Below are positions 26,101 to 31,830 of a stretch of DNA of 64,000 bases, piece after piece. Under the pieces are notes generated by a model that saw only the letters and a program-made list of their open reading frames with translations, was not told the origin of the DNA and made no database searches. The DNA lies in the NCBI GenBank assembly GCA_017506865.1, contig JAFCMP010000162.1, forward strand, positions 1-64,000. The letters are read 5' to 3'. The translations under genes were made by a program, and so were the position numbers. This DNA comes from Tribonema minus. Its lineage: Eukaryota; Sar; Xanthophyceae; Tribonematales; Tribonemataceae. Each line of letters starts with the position of its first letter. The stretch's first letter is position 1.

Positions 26101-29100
26101 GTTGACATCTTTGTCGTCAAAGGCCAATTGTAAGCCTCACTTCAACCTTGCTCTACTGGTCGACCCCGTCTCTTACTTCAAATTGACCTTTACGGCCTCT
26201 CATTGACCTGCCTGTCTTCAGAATGCTAATGTAAGCCTTACTTCAACCGTGCTCCAGACCCTATCTCCCCTTTCAATCGACGTCTCCGTCCTTGAGCAGG
26301 GGACTACCAGCAAGCGTCGCCCGTGCGCATAAACATCGCTCACGACCGCCAATTGTAAGCCTTACTTCAACTCTGCCGTAACCCCCCTTTCCCCCTCATT
26401 CTGACCTCTCTGTCTCTCGAGCAGGGGAGTACCATTGGCATCTTCGGTGTGCACAAACGACGATCACAACCGCAACTCTGAGCCTTTTTTCAACTACAAA
26501 GTACGCTCTAACCATTTCCCCCCTTGTGACGTCTCCGTCCCATGAGCAGGGGAGTACCAGCTGGCGTCATCCGTGTGCACAAACGACGCTCACACCGCGC
26601 TAACCATAACCCTTACTTCAACTCTGCCCTAACCCCCTTTCCCTCCCTCATTCTGACCTCTCTGTCTCTCGAGCAGGGGAGTATCAGCTGGCGTCATCCG
26701 TGTGCACGAACGACGCTGACCCCGCGCTGACGGTGACCCTTACTTCAACTCTGCCCTAACCCCCTTTTCCCCCCCTTGTGATGTCTCTGTCCCGTGAGCA
26801 GGAGAGTACCAGCTGGCGTCGTCCGTGTTCACGAACGACGCTCACGCCGACGCCCCCGTCGACGTCGACAGAGCGCTGCCGCAGACGGCGTGGCTCGACG
26901 AGCTGCGCGGCAGCAGCGCGTGGAAGACCAGCGAGCTGACGTCCGTCACGAGTGATGCCCACGTACGTGCAACAGCAGCAGCAGCAGCGCGTAGTACTTG
27001 ATTGTCCAGCGTGGGGACGGCGCGGACAAGCTCAGTAGGAGTATACGCGTTGTATACGAGGTGGTCTGGCCTAACCCTAACCCTCATCCTTAACCCTTAC
27101 CCTAACCCCAAGTTAGCTGTACCAGCGAGCTGACGTCCGTCACGAGCGACGCACACGTACGTCCCGCCGCAGCCGCGAAAAATGCCAAATGCGTTATCCT
27201 GGAGATATCGTAGTCACATGTGCTTCTTCAAGTGCCTCTCCTTCAAGTTCACAAAGATCAGCGAGCTGACGTCCGTCACGAGCGACGCCCACCTGCGTGC
27301 CGCCGCAGCGGCGGCACGAAGTGCTTTGTTCACCTTTGTTTGAGGCGCGAGAAACTCTATGGGAGACGTGCTATATCCACTACAGTGTTGTTGCTCCGGC
27401 AGCAGCGCGTGGAAGACCAGCGAGCTGATGTCCGTCACAAGCGACGCCCACGTACGTCAAATACCAAACAAAAAGATGACAATATAATCACACGTGTTTT
27501 GTCGAGTGCCATTCCTTCACGAAGCGCGTGGAAGACCAGCGAGCTGACCTCCGTCACGAGCGACGCGCACGTACGTGCCGCCGCAGGCGCAGGAAACACC
27601 TGATCCTGGAGTAATCCATGACAATCAATACTTCTTACATGATACTTTGAAGTATTCACATGTAATTCTTCAAGCGCCACTCCTTCACGAATACCGGCGA
27701 GCTGACGTCCGTCACGCGCGACGCCCACGTACGTCTCGCCGCAGCAGGCACAAGTACTTTATGCCATTTGGCCATCTCCTTTAGAGGTGATGGTCGATGC
27801 GGCAGCTGTAGCTGTCCCTAACCCTAGCCCTAACTCTTCATTGTAGCCCTAACATTAACACTAACCCCCAGCGAGCTGACGTCCGTCACGAGCGACGCCC
27901 ACGTATGTCCCGCCACAGCAGGCGCGATAATGCTTAATATGTGATGATATGGTCACATACGTGCCTCTTTGAGTGCCATTGCTTCACGAAGACCAGCGAG
28001 CTCACGTCCGTCGTGAGCAACGCCCACGCACGTCCTGCCGCAGCGGCAGTGCGCAAAGTAGTCCGCAAGTGGTCGCCTACGCTTCCTCCAGTACGGATCA
28101 ACCACAATTCGAAATGCGACGATCCTCCAGCTGCAGAGCCCGTGCGTGAGTCCGATGCTTGCAGTAATGCAAGCATACTGTTCGCTCCCGACGCACTCCA
28201 AAGCACCGCGGCGATGACCCTTAGACGACTCCCCAGCCGCACAACCTGTGCCTAGTCGCGAGTGAACCAGAAGCTGCCTGCATTCAAAACTTCACGCTGT
28301 GACTGTCCGCTGCGCTGCACTGCCGCGCGCCTCCGGTCAAGGGCAAGCACCATGGGGACAGCGCAGAAGTTGCCGATGTTCACACTTCACCCTGTGACTC
28401 TCCACTGGCTGCGCGCCGTGCGCCTCAGTTCGAGGGCAGGCACCACGTGGTCAGCGCCCGCTGCGGCCCCAACAGGTTGCACTTGAACCAGAAGTTGCCG
28501 GTGCTCACACTTCACCCTGTGACTCTCCCATGCGCTGTGCCCTCAGTTTGAGGGCAAGCATCACGTGGTCAGCGCCCACTGCGGCCCCAAGAATACGGTC
28601 GTCGACCAGAAGTTGCCGATGCTCACACCTCATGCTCACACCTCACCCTGTGACTCTCCACTGCGCTGCGCCGTGCGCCTCAGTTCGAGGGCAAGCATCA
28701 CGTGGTCAGCGCCCACTGCGGCCCCAAGAACACGGTCGTCGACCAAGAGGGCATGCGATCGGAGCTGGTGGAGTGGACGGGGGACCCGACTGACCAGTGC
28801 TGGGTCTACCTGGTGCAGGTATGTATGTATGGCGACTGTAGGTTGAAGTTGGAGAGTCACTGTGCTCTCTTGGCAGTGTGGTAGCCATGATGAAGCTGGT
28901 GGAGTGGACGGGGGACCCGACTGACCAGTGCTGGGTCTACCTGGTGCAGGTATGTATGTATGGCGACTGCATTTGAAGTTGGGAGAGTCACTGTGGAACA
29001 CTTGGCAGGTGTAGTAGAGCTGGTGGAGTGGACGGGGGACCCTACCGACCATTGCTGGGTCTACCTGGTGCAGGTATGTATGTACGGCGGCTGCAAGTTG

Positions 29101-30980
29101 AAGTTGGAGAGTCACTGTGGCATACTTGGCAGCTGTGGTAGAGCTGGTGGAGTGGACGGGGGACCCCACTGATAAGTGCTGGGTCTACCTGGTGCAGGTA
29201 TGTATGGATGGCGACTGCAGGTTGAAGTTGGAGAGTCACTGTGGCACACTTGGCAGGTGTGGTCGCCATAATGAAGCTGACGGAGTGGCTGGGGGACCCT
29301 ACCGACGAGTGCTGGGTGCACTTGGTGCAGGTATGTATGTACGGCAGCTGCATGTTGAGGTTGGAGTGTCACGTAGCACACTTGGCAGGTGCGGTAGCCG
29401 TGACCGCTGCTGAATGTACTCACGGACTTGCAGTTGTTTATGAAGGCCCCCAGGTTCACCTGGTGCAGGTATGTACGGCGGCTGCGTGTTGACGTTGGAG
29501 AGTCGTAGATTGGCAGGCGTGGCCGCGGCTGCTGCTGGGGTGTCAACACTTTTGGCTGTTGTCAGATTTTCTACATGTCAAACGTTGAATTAAAGGTGAG
29601 CGTTCGAGACCTGCAGACAATGTCAAGTCCCAATGCGCAGAAAGGCGAACTCTTCTTAGCTCACAACGATATCTACGAAAACAGCACAGGTGCCCGCAGA
29701 CATGACGGCGCTTAGGGTTAGGCTTAGGGTTAGTAGGGTTAGCGCCCATCAACGCTCATGCAACTTGTGCAGGCACGCCGCTGTGATGCATCTCAGGCAT
29801 CTCAGAGGTGCATCTCAACGTTTGTCCCGTGTTTTTTTTCTTTCCTGCAGGCCACTTCCTGGGGCTTTTTGCGAAACGTCAGTAACACAGGCGTGCTTGG
29901 GTGGCAGGTGCGCCGCGTGCTTCAAACTTCAAGCATCAAAGTTCAAGTCTGTACCATCTCGCCTCGAGGACAGGCGAATGATGAGTCGTGTGCAACGCGC
30001 AATGATCAACAGAGACCGCCAGAAACTGCAGTCAACTTCGACAACGATTGTATAGCCTGCGCCAGCCAGACTTGAGTGCAGACTGCCGGCTTTGCTTGTG
30101 CCGCGTCAGGCTGTGGGGAATGTGTTGCTTTTGCGTCTGACACTTGGTTTTTCGAGTCGGAGTCTACTGCGCTCCCCTGATACAACTGCGATTGACGCAT
30201 TGATGTCAAGGCTTGAACTTCCAGGGCCGGTCCCCCTCAGCTTCGAAGTGCATTATTGAGGTACAGTGCAGAGAGCCGGTGGACCACGCTTGAAGCTCTG
30301 TGAACGGAAGCATGCTGTGTGGCATTGATGTCTAGCTGATTGCCGACCATGGCATTTTTCGACGAAGACATGGGCGCCTGTAGACAATTGTCCATCAGCT
30401 GAGCGGTTTCATGCCCTGAGCGAGAAGCAATGTATGGCTCAGACAAACTAACGCTGACGCCAAGTCTAAGCGCGCCGATGCCGCCGCTGCCGCGCCCCTC
30501 GCCGCCGTCGCCCGCCTGCAGAACGCCTTCATCGGCCTGTGCTGCCTCAAGACGGCCGTCATCCTGGGGCTGTGCTACAGGGCGTACAGACCGTTCCAGA
30601 AGATCGTTCTGCGGAACAAGATCGTCGCCGCGCACGCCGCGACGCCCGGCGGCTCGCCGCTGTCCTCGCCCGGCGACTCGCTGCACCTCGACGCGTCGCG
30701 CTACAAGCCGTTGCAGCAGCAGCAGCAGCAGCTGCAGCAGATGCAGATGCGCCGCACCGGCAGCAGCAAGGGCCTCAGCAGCGTCAGCAGCACGCAGTCC
30801 GACGCGCCGCCGGCGCCGCTGCCGGCGCGGCTCACGGGGGCGGGGCTCAGCATCACGATGAGCACTGCTGCAGCGGCGGCGGCGCGCGGCGGCGGCGGCG
30901 GCGGCGGTGGCAGCAGCAGTGGCACGCCGTCCGGGGCGGGTGCGGGCGCGGCGGCGGCGGCAGCCCCACAGCCACTGTAG
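4985..30980 (+). CDS. Tandem double-Cache membrane sensor protein, 17 exons, 978 aa
   Basis: Exons: 4985-5136, 8154-8340, 10029-10130, 11728-11805, 13440-13508, 14221-14460, 15625-15751, 16289-16543, 17671-17745, 19133-19274, 20676-20871, 21731-21934, 23203-23320, 24112-24348, 26802-26962, 28684-28818, 30522-30980. All introns are GT-AG, all phases match, and the total is 2937 nt. Start: first ATG after an in-frame TAG at 4967. Layout by residue: Pro/Arg-rich cytosolic N-terminus; TM1 ~107-127; Cache module 1 ~131-457; TM2 ~460-487; HAMP-like linker ~483-517; TM3 ~518-535; Cache module 2 ~536-825; TM4 ~827-845; tail with Gln run 891-899 and Ser/Gly/Ala tracts. Both modules carry the F(N/D)P core (225-227, 636-638) and a strand ending in G(D/S)xxxG (GDLGSG; GSVVNG). 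As I recall, cyanobacterial double-Cache sensors have similar segments. No kinase, cyclase or GGDEF output domain is visible. Ligand unknown; function is inferred. Confidence 0.72.
6262..6385 (+). repeat. Dispersed AGCATACGTGTTGTATAC family, two tandem copies
   Basis: GGGAGCATACGTG(T)TGTATACnACGTGGTGC occurs twice within 70 bp. Related copies lie near 18295, 21600 and 27036, all in or next to this gene. Several are followed by a CTCAAGCGGAAGTA-like segment. It looks like a short non-autonomous mobile element; the boundaries are unclear. Confidence 0.5.
6445..6470 (+). mobile_element. Possible retrotransposon 3'-tail scrap
   Basis: CGCCCTGAGCaaaaactAATAAAAAGTAC resembles the extreme 3' end of the non-LTR elements at 56996-63185 (GCCCTGAGCGAGAATTAATAA). 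It is only about 28 bp, so it is a tentative severely truncated insertion. Confidence 0.35.
7820..8130 (+). repeat. Three degenerate tandem copies in intron 1
   Basis: Three ~115-bp units share AATGAAA(G/A)(T/C)CC, a TACTTGCAGGAGCGTTTTCAGAC-like core and a TGTCAATnACTCTGA-like tail. They are not echoes of the neighbouring exons. Related sequence occurs near 25240-25380 and 55400-55460, so this may be a dispersed element. Confidence 0.55.
8154..8340 (+). CDS. Tandem-Cache gene exon 2 (residues 51-113)
   Basis: Acceptor GGCGCAG at 8147-8153, donor CTG|gtgagt. Encodes a basic juxtamembrane region (LRPPRRLRGGGR) and the first half of TM1 (LYVIFAL). Six echoes of its 3' end follow. Confidence 0.8.
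8383..8845 (+). repeat. Exon 2 3'-end echo array, ~85 bp unit, six copies
   Basis: Copies of CGGCCGCGCGTGCAGCTGTA, then a GCGCTG|gtgagtgacgcac-like donor, and then a CTTCAACTTGAAGATGTGCAG-like tail, start near 8387, 8472, 8558, 8648, 8729 and 8809. Divergence differs from copy to copy. Confidence 0.9.
10029..10130 (+). CDS. Tandem-Cache gene exon 3 (residues 114-147)
   Basis: Phase 0 at both ends. Completes TM1 (IELVIFGVFTGCMTSLA) and begins the extracellular helix that leads into Cache module 1. Donor GGCTCG|gtgagt; several echoes follow. Confidence 0.8.
10165..10600 (+). repeat. Exon 3 3'-end echoes
   Basis: Two near-perfect copies of GGCCAGGACAGCATCGGCTCGGTG with flanks (near 10189 and 10270), then degenerate ones near 10490 and 10560. 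More decayed copies occur near 11040 and 11110-11165, beyond the inserted retrotransposon fragment. Units include the tail CAACTTCAATTTCAAACTTC. Confidence 0.85.
10748..10934 (+). mobile_element. 5'-truncated non-LTR retrotransposon with 13-bp target-site duplication
   Basis: Bases 10761-10921 match the last ~165 bp of the elements at 60025-63185, from the GATGCCATTTGGCGGCGG segment to the CGCCCTGAGCGAGAAT tail. The fragment is flanked by the direct repeat GTACTGTGATGCA at 10748-10760 and 10922-10934. This is the signature of target-primed insertion into intron 3. Confidence 0.85.
11270..11727 (+). repeat. Exon 4 5'-end echo array, ~113 bp unit, four copies before the exon
   Basis: Copies of the acceptor and exon start (ATGCAGGTGCAAAGGAGCG...) start near 11278, 11387, 11503 and 11615, before the genuine exon at 11728. 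Units are separated by ACTCACTACTCATTCATTAC spacers. Confidence 0.92.
11728..11805 (+). CDS. Tandem-Cache gene exon 4 (residues 148-173)
   Basis: Phase 0/0. Only the last of five similar acceptor copies continues into a full open exon ending NTNVQ|gtgaac. Encodes an amphipathic helix (VVKKVARLMTGLQNL), consistent with the long N-terminal helix of double-Cache folds. A decayed 3'-end echo is at 11978-12022. Confidence 0.75.
12390..13290 (+). mobile_element. Transposable-element remnant in intron 4
   Basis: The right end (about 13096-13285) is rich in ACTCGG/CGAGT motifs. It matches, in reverse complement, the block at about 48632-48830 in an intron of the SKA3-like gene. The left part has ACTCGGTGTG repeats and an open frame at 12496-12774 with an Ala/Glu-rich end; I find no transposase motif. 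It is probably a non-autonomous or decayed DNA transposon. Confidence 0.5.
13440..13508 (+). CDS. Tandem-Cache gene exon 5 (residues 174-196)
   Basis: Phase 0/0, 23 codons, acceptor GCGACTGCAG, donor ATGCAG|gtgaat. Encodes a charged helix (QERDDAIFRLLRFMQ). A 5'-end echo lies at about 13350 (ACCTGCAGAAATGCGG), and three echoes of the 3' end follow. Confidence 0.75.
13560..13835 (+). repeat. Exon 5 3'-end echo array, ~91-99 bp unit, nearly identical
   Basis: Three copies of CCATCTTCCGGCTGTTGCG, the donor ATGCAGgtgaattcacgcatg and a shared AACAGATGCGGCGAGCACTG tail follow the exon. They differ at only a few positions, making them the youngest-looking array in the window. Confidence 0.95.
14221..14460 (+). 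CDS. Tandem-Cache gene exon 6 (residues 197-276), Cache 1 core
   Basis: Phase 0/0. Encodes EYITLLSADMTIWMTVNN followed by RIGTVFNPGGVV, then a Gly-rich loop and the LEGAPLL segment. The F-N-P motif and order of strands match double-Cache sensors. The start could instead be 14227, after TACCAG, with two fewer residues; the parallel exon 13 starts at the equivalent of 14227. Confidence 0.8.
14490..14850 (+). repeat. Exon 6 3'-end echoes
   Basis: Copies of the CTGGACATGGCGTACGTGgtgag region lie near 14500, 14584-14650 (about 65 bp, close match) and 14803 (decayed). Confidence 0.85.
15405..15624 (+). repeat. Exon 7 5'-end echoes, ~105 bp unit
   Basis: GGCGGCCACCCCTA...GGCATGGACGGCTTC preceded by an acceptor-like GCAGG occurs near 15405 and 15512, before the real exon at 15625. 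Spacers are rich in TGCTGAGCGCTGCT. Confidence 0.9.
15625..15751 (+). CDS. Tandem-Cache gene exon 7 (residues 277-318)
   Basis: Phase 0 in, phase 1 out. Encodes MDGFIRWVVVPIHAQD and then IGYVVAGDLGS. In my recollection of cyanobacterial double-Cache proteins the equivalent reads like ALIRYTVTPV followed by GALVSGDIVNG. This is the strongest family signal in the gene. Confidence 0.82.
15915..15947. repeat. Palindromic interstitial telomere repeat
   Basis: Three TTAGGG units run head-on into CTAACCCTAACCCTA, giving a 33-bp inverted telomeric palindrome. An identical 33-bp sequence is at 52658-52690 in the other large gene. Confidence 0.9.
15975..16210 (+). repeat. Exon 8 5'-end echoes
   Basis: Two copies of AGGCAGCGCTCACCAGCCTGG with the following GGTGGCGCGCTCCCT segment lie near 15985 and 16141, before the true exon at 16289. 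Confidence 0.92.
16289..16543 (+). CDS. Tandem-Cache gene exon 8 (residues 319-403)
   Basis: Phase 1/1. Continues GDLGSG|K into a Gly-rich turn (SLGGTAGVYA), as in the family, followed by a less conserved, charged helical region (HKKRRSVMQELL). Five echoes of its 3' end follow. Confidence 0.82.
16590..17095 (+). repeat. Exon 8 3'-end echo array, five copies
   Basis: Copies of GCGGACCACTGGCTGGACAA and GTCAGCGAAGgtgaggg lie near 16640, 16780, 16910, 17045 and a decayed one near 17170. Each is followed by GTAGCCCCCTGGAAGTGA-like intron sequence and a TTGAAGTTG motif. Confidence 0.9.
17671..17745 (+). CDS. Tandem-Cache gene exon 9 (residues 404-428)
   Basis: Phase 1/1, 25 codons, acceptor TGCATTGCAG, donor TCGG|gtgagt. 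Encodes KPYRMTAMAW, equivalent to the second-lobe strand that reads (Y)(T/R)MAAKAV in related sensors as I recall them. Confidence 0.75.
18292..18400 (+). repeat. Dispersed AGCATACGTGTTG element, intron 9 copy
   Basis: GGAGCATACGTGTTGTTAATGACGTGGTGCGAAAG is followed by a CTCAGGCGGAAGTAAATAAAGT segment. It matches the family seen at 6262-6385 and 21600. Confidence 0.5.
18550..19060 (+). repeat. Exon 10 5'-end echoes
   Basis: Four copies of CCAGGCGAGGTGGAGGCC and the GCAGATGAGCGCACGGAGG segment lie near 18555, 18690, 18787 and 18953. The last is about 90 bp long. Spacers are rich in GTGACTCACTGACTC. Confidence 0.9.
19133..19274 (+). CDS. Tandem-Cache gene exon 10 (residues 429-475)
   Basis: Phase 1 in, phase 2 out. 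Encodes the last Cache 1 strand (TEVVLTRGVVVNDMAQQL) and the start of TM2 (LSISLMYALVLDWIA). The split Leu codon CT|G is completed by exon 11. Confidence 0.85.
19355..20045 (+). repeat. Exon 10 3'-end echo array, five copies
   Basis: ATCAGCCTCATGTATGCGCT, CGTGCTCGACTGGATC and a donor-like CTGTGAGT recur near 19363, 19497, 19650, 19868 and, degenerate, 20015. Each copy is preceded by a GTACATGTACATACATACAG-like spacer. Confidence 0.93.
20340..20675 (+). repeat. CTG/CCG-rich tract with an exon 11 5'-end echo
   Basis: A long pyrimidine-rich GCTGCTGCCGCC tract precedes the exon. It includes one copy (20531-20565) of GCAGGCTGATGGCGGCGACG, duplicating the acceptor and exon start. Confidence 0.85.
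20676..20871 (+). CDS. Tandem-Cache gene exon 11 (residues 476-541), TM2 end, HAMP-like linker, TM3
   Basis: Phase 2 in, 0 out. Encodes the end of TM2 (LLMAATFF), then APLEKMARRVRAGQM, which looks like the first HAMP helix (xPLxxMxxxVxxG), then an Arg-rich turn and TM3 (VLLVFFSLYSLGVSVV). The HAMP-like part is too short for a full two-helix HAMP. Confidence 0.82.
20940..21155 (+). repeat. Exon 11 3'-end echoes
   Basis: Two copies of the CAGCCTGTACAGCCT(G/C)GGCGT region with GTGGTGATGGGGACGCGCA and an ACAG|gt donor lie at about 20950-21012 and 21080-21142. Confidence 0.92.
21598..21680 (+). repeat. Dispersed GCATACGTAGTGTACAC element, intron 11 copy
   Basis: Same family as 6262-6385 and 18292: GCATACGTAGTGTACACGAAGTGGTGCGGA followed by CTCAAGCCGGAGTACGC. 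Confidence 0.45.
21731..21934 (+). CDS. Tandem-Cache gene exon 12 (residues 542-609)
   Basis: Phase 0/0. Encodes the extracellular helical lead-in to Cache module 2, with an Ala-rich stretch (APDDAAAAAAARLRLASAS). It corresponds in position to exons 3-5 of module 1. A decayed 5' echo is near 21414-21450 and a 3' echo (CAGCGAGCTGTTGCAGgtac) near 22060. Confidence 0.78.
22955..23202 (+). repeat. Exon 13 acceptor-region echoes
   Basis: TTTGTGCTTGCGCGCCGCA(A/G) with following CACTGTGTGTCTTCTT recurs about every 60 bp (near 22990, 23035, 23090, 23140) before the genuine acceptor CGCGCGCCGCAG at 23202. Confidence 0.85.
23203..23320 (+). CDS. Tandem-Cache gene exon 13 (residues 610-648), Cache 2 core
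   Basis: Phase 0 in, 1 out. AEFVVLLNSTAQIVAAPN and then FDPAFVVSR parallels module 1's EYITLLSADMTIWMTVNN and FNPGGVV. This shows that the two modules are homologous. A 3'-end echo is at about 23440-23480. Confidence 0.82.
24112..24348 (+). CDS. Tandem-Cache gene exon 14 (residues 649-727)
   Basis: Phase 1/1. Encodes SALVAWSDM, a variable loop, then ESLICWVGAPFWVD and AVLVGSVVNG. The order matches the family pattern (IVSW...LIRYTV...GALVSGDIVNG, recalled). It thus corresponds to exons 6-7 of module 1. A 5' echo is near 23850 and 3' echoes near 24432 and 24540. Confidence 0.83.
26290..26801 (+). repeat. Exon 15 5'-end echo array, ~125 bp unit, four copies before the exon
   Basis: GAGCAGGGGAGTACCAGCTG, GCGTCATCCGTGTGCAC and AACGACGCTCAC recur near 26297, 26420, 26545 and 26672. 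Each is preceded by a ctctgtctctcGAGCAG acceptor-like tract and CCTTACTTCAACTCTGCC. Confidence 0.93.
26802..26962 (+). CDS. Tandem-Cache gene exon 15 (residues 728-781)
   Basis: Phase 1 in, 0 out. Encodes EYQLASSVFTNDAH, an acidic loop, WLDELRGSSAWKTSELTSV and TSDAH. Second lobe of Cache 2. Donor CCCAC|gtacgt. Confidence 0.8.
27120..28045 (+). repeat. Exon 15 3'-end echo array, up to seven copies
   Basis: ACCAGCGAGCTGACGTCCGT followed by CACGAGCGACGCCCACgtacgt recurs near 27122, 27260, 27415, 27536, 27695, 27870 and 27995. Most copies keep the donor. Confidence 0.95.
28320..28683 (+). repeat. Exon 16 5'-end echoes, three copies
   Basis: CTCAGTTCGAGGGCAAGCA, CACGTGGTCAGCGCCC and CTGCGGCCCCAA recur near 28331 (short), 28428 and 28545, each followed by ACCAGAAGTTGCCG and TTCACCCTGTGACTCTCC, before the exon at 28684. 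Confidence 0.93.
28684..28818 (+). CDS. Tandem-Cache gene exon 16 (residues 782-826)
   Basis: Phase 0/0, 45 codons. FEGKHHVVSAHC corresponds to the GKxYxMAAxA strand of the Cache second lobe. Ends DQCWVYLVQ|gtatgt just outside TM4. Confidence 0.8.
28885..29480 (+). repeat. Exon 16 3'-end echo array, ~125 bp unit, five copies
   Basis: GCTGGTGGAGTGGACGGGGG, GACC and GCTGGGTCTACCTGGTGCAGgtatgtatg recur near 28889, 29018, 29142, 29268 and, shortened, 29445. Each is followed by GTTGAAGTTGGAGAGTCAC. Confidence 0.95.
30522..30980 (+). CDS. Tandem-Cache gene exon 17 (residues 827-978), TM4 and tail
   Basis: Phase 0 in, stop TAG at 30978-30980. TM4 is NAFIGLCCLKTAVILGLCY. Then a basic segment (RPFQKIVLRNK), a Ser/Pro stretch, a Gln run (six CAG plus more), a Ser/Thr-rich stretch and Ala/Gly tracts. 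No catalytic domain. Confidence 0.82.
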   Translation, partial: NAFIGLCCLKTAVILGLCYRAYRPFQKIVLRNKIVAAHAATPGGSPLSSPGDSLHLDASRYKPLQQQQQQLQQMQMRRTGSSKGLSSVSSTQSDAPPAPLPARLTGAGLSITMSTAAAAAARGGGGGGGGSSSGTPSGAGAGAAAAAAPQPL

Positions 30981-31825
30981 CTGTGCGTGTTATCGAGGCT
31001 GGTTGCGGTTCAGCTCGGTGCACCTACACCGGTGGGATGTGCACATTGAACGCGTCTGGGCGCACTGCACATTTTGTGGCCGTCGTCCACTAGAAGTGCG
31101 CAGTTCAACTTGAAGTTGCCTGCGCGAGGGGCAGGCCGGCAGAGCTCTCCCGCGCGTTGCGGGGAAGACGAGCGATAGCCTGAGCTCGATCATACGTCAT
31201 TGATTCCAGAGCCTGCCAGACGACTCTGAGTATATAGGGAGTCGAAGTCCCTGACATCGTGCCCCGCGCTGCTGCGCAGCCGGTGGGATGGACCGCACAC
31301 GTGCGGCCGCACAGGGGTTGCCGTTCTGAGGAAAGTAGTTGACCGTTGCCATGGCGGCATTTCAATTATCGAATGTTCCGAAACGAATCTGTGGTGCACG
31401 AGGACCACTACAAATCGGCACACAGTGTGTGGCGATATCAGAGTCACGGTGCGGCAACGCGGCTGCAGCGTGCTGGCACGCGCTGACGCACCAGTAGCTA
31501 CTAGATGGCATGCTCTTATGCCAGGTTGAGCGCTGAGACAAGCCCCGTCATGGCTGCACTCGAGGGCTGTCGCACTGCGCGCCATGCTGCGATGCGCCCT
31601 AGCAGCTGCGCAGCGCTGCCGCCGACAAGCCACGGTCACAGCACGTGCTATTTTACTGGTGGGCAGCGTGCTGTTACACTTGCTGCAGCAGCCGCAACCC
31701 TCCAACCCTACCCCTACATTTCGTGCCCGTGATTGCTCGCAGCAGCGATGCGCGCGCGATCGCTGCCTCTCTTTCCCGTGTATTTAACGGATGCTTTCAT
31801 GTCCGCTCACCATCATTGGTGCTTC

Positions 31826-31830
31826 TGTAA
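31826..31830 (+). terminator. Possible polyadenylation signal TGTAA
   Basis: The first TGTAA I noticed after the stop at 30980. This pentamer is the usual green-algal poly(A) signal. It would give a ~850-nt 3' UTR. Confidence 0.25.

Noticed and set aside
24349..26801. Searched the largest gap within the tandem-Cache gene for a missed exon
   Set aside because: Exon 14 (phase 1) joins exon 15 directly and completes the Cache strand order; intervening frames lack family motifs.
27220..27603. Long + frame (127 codons) in the exon 15 echo array
   Set aside because: It reads through echoes in the wrong frame relative to exon 15 (DQRADVRHERR instead of SELTSVTSDAH).
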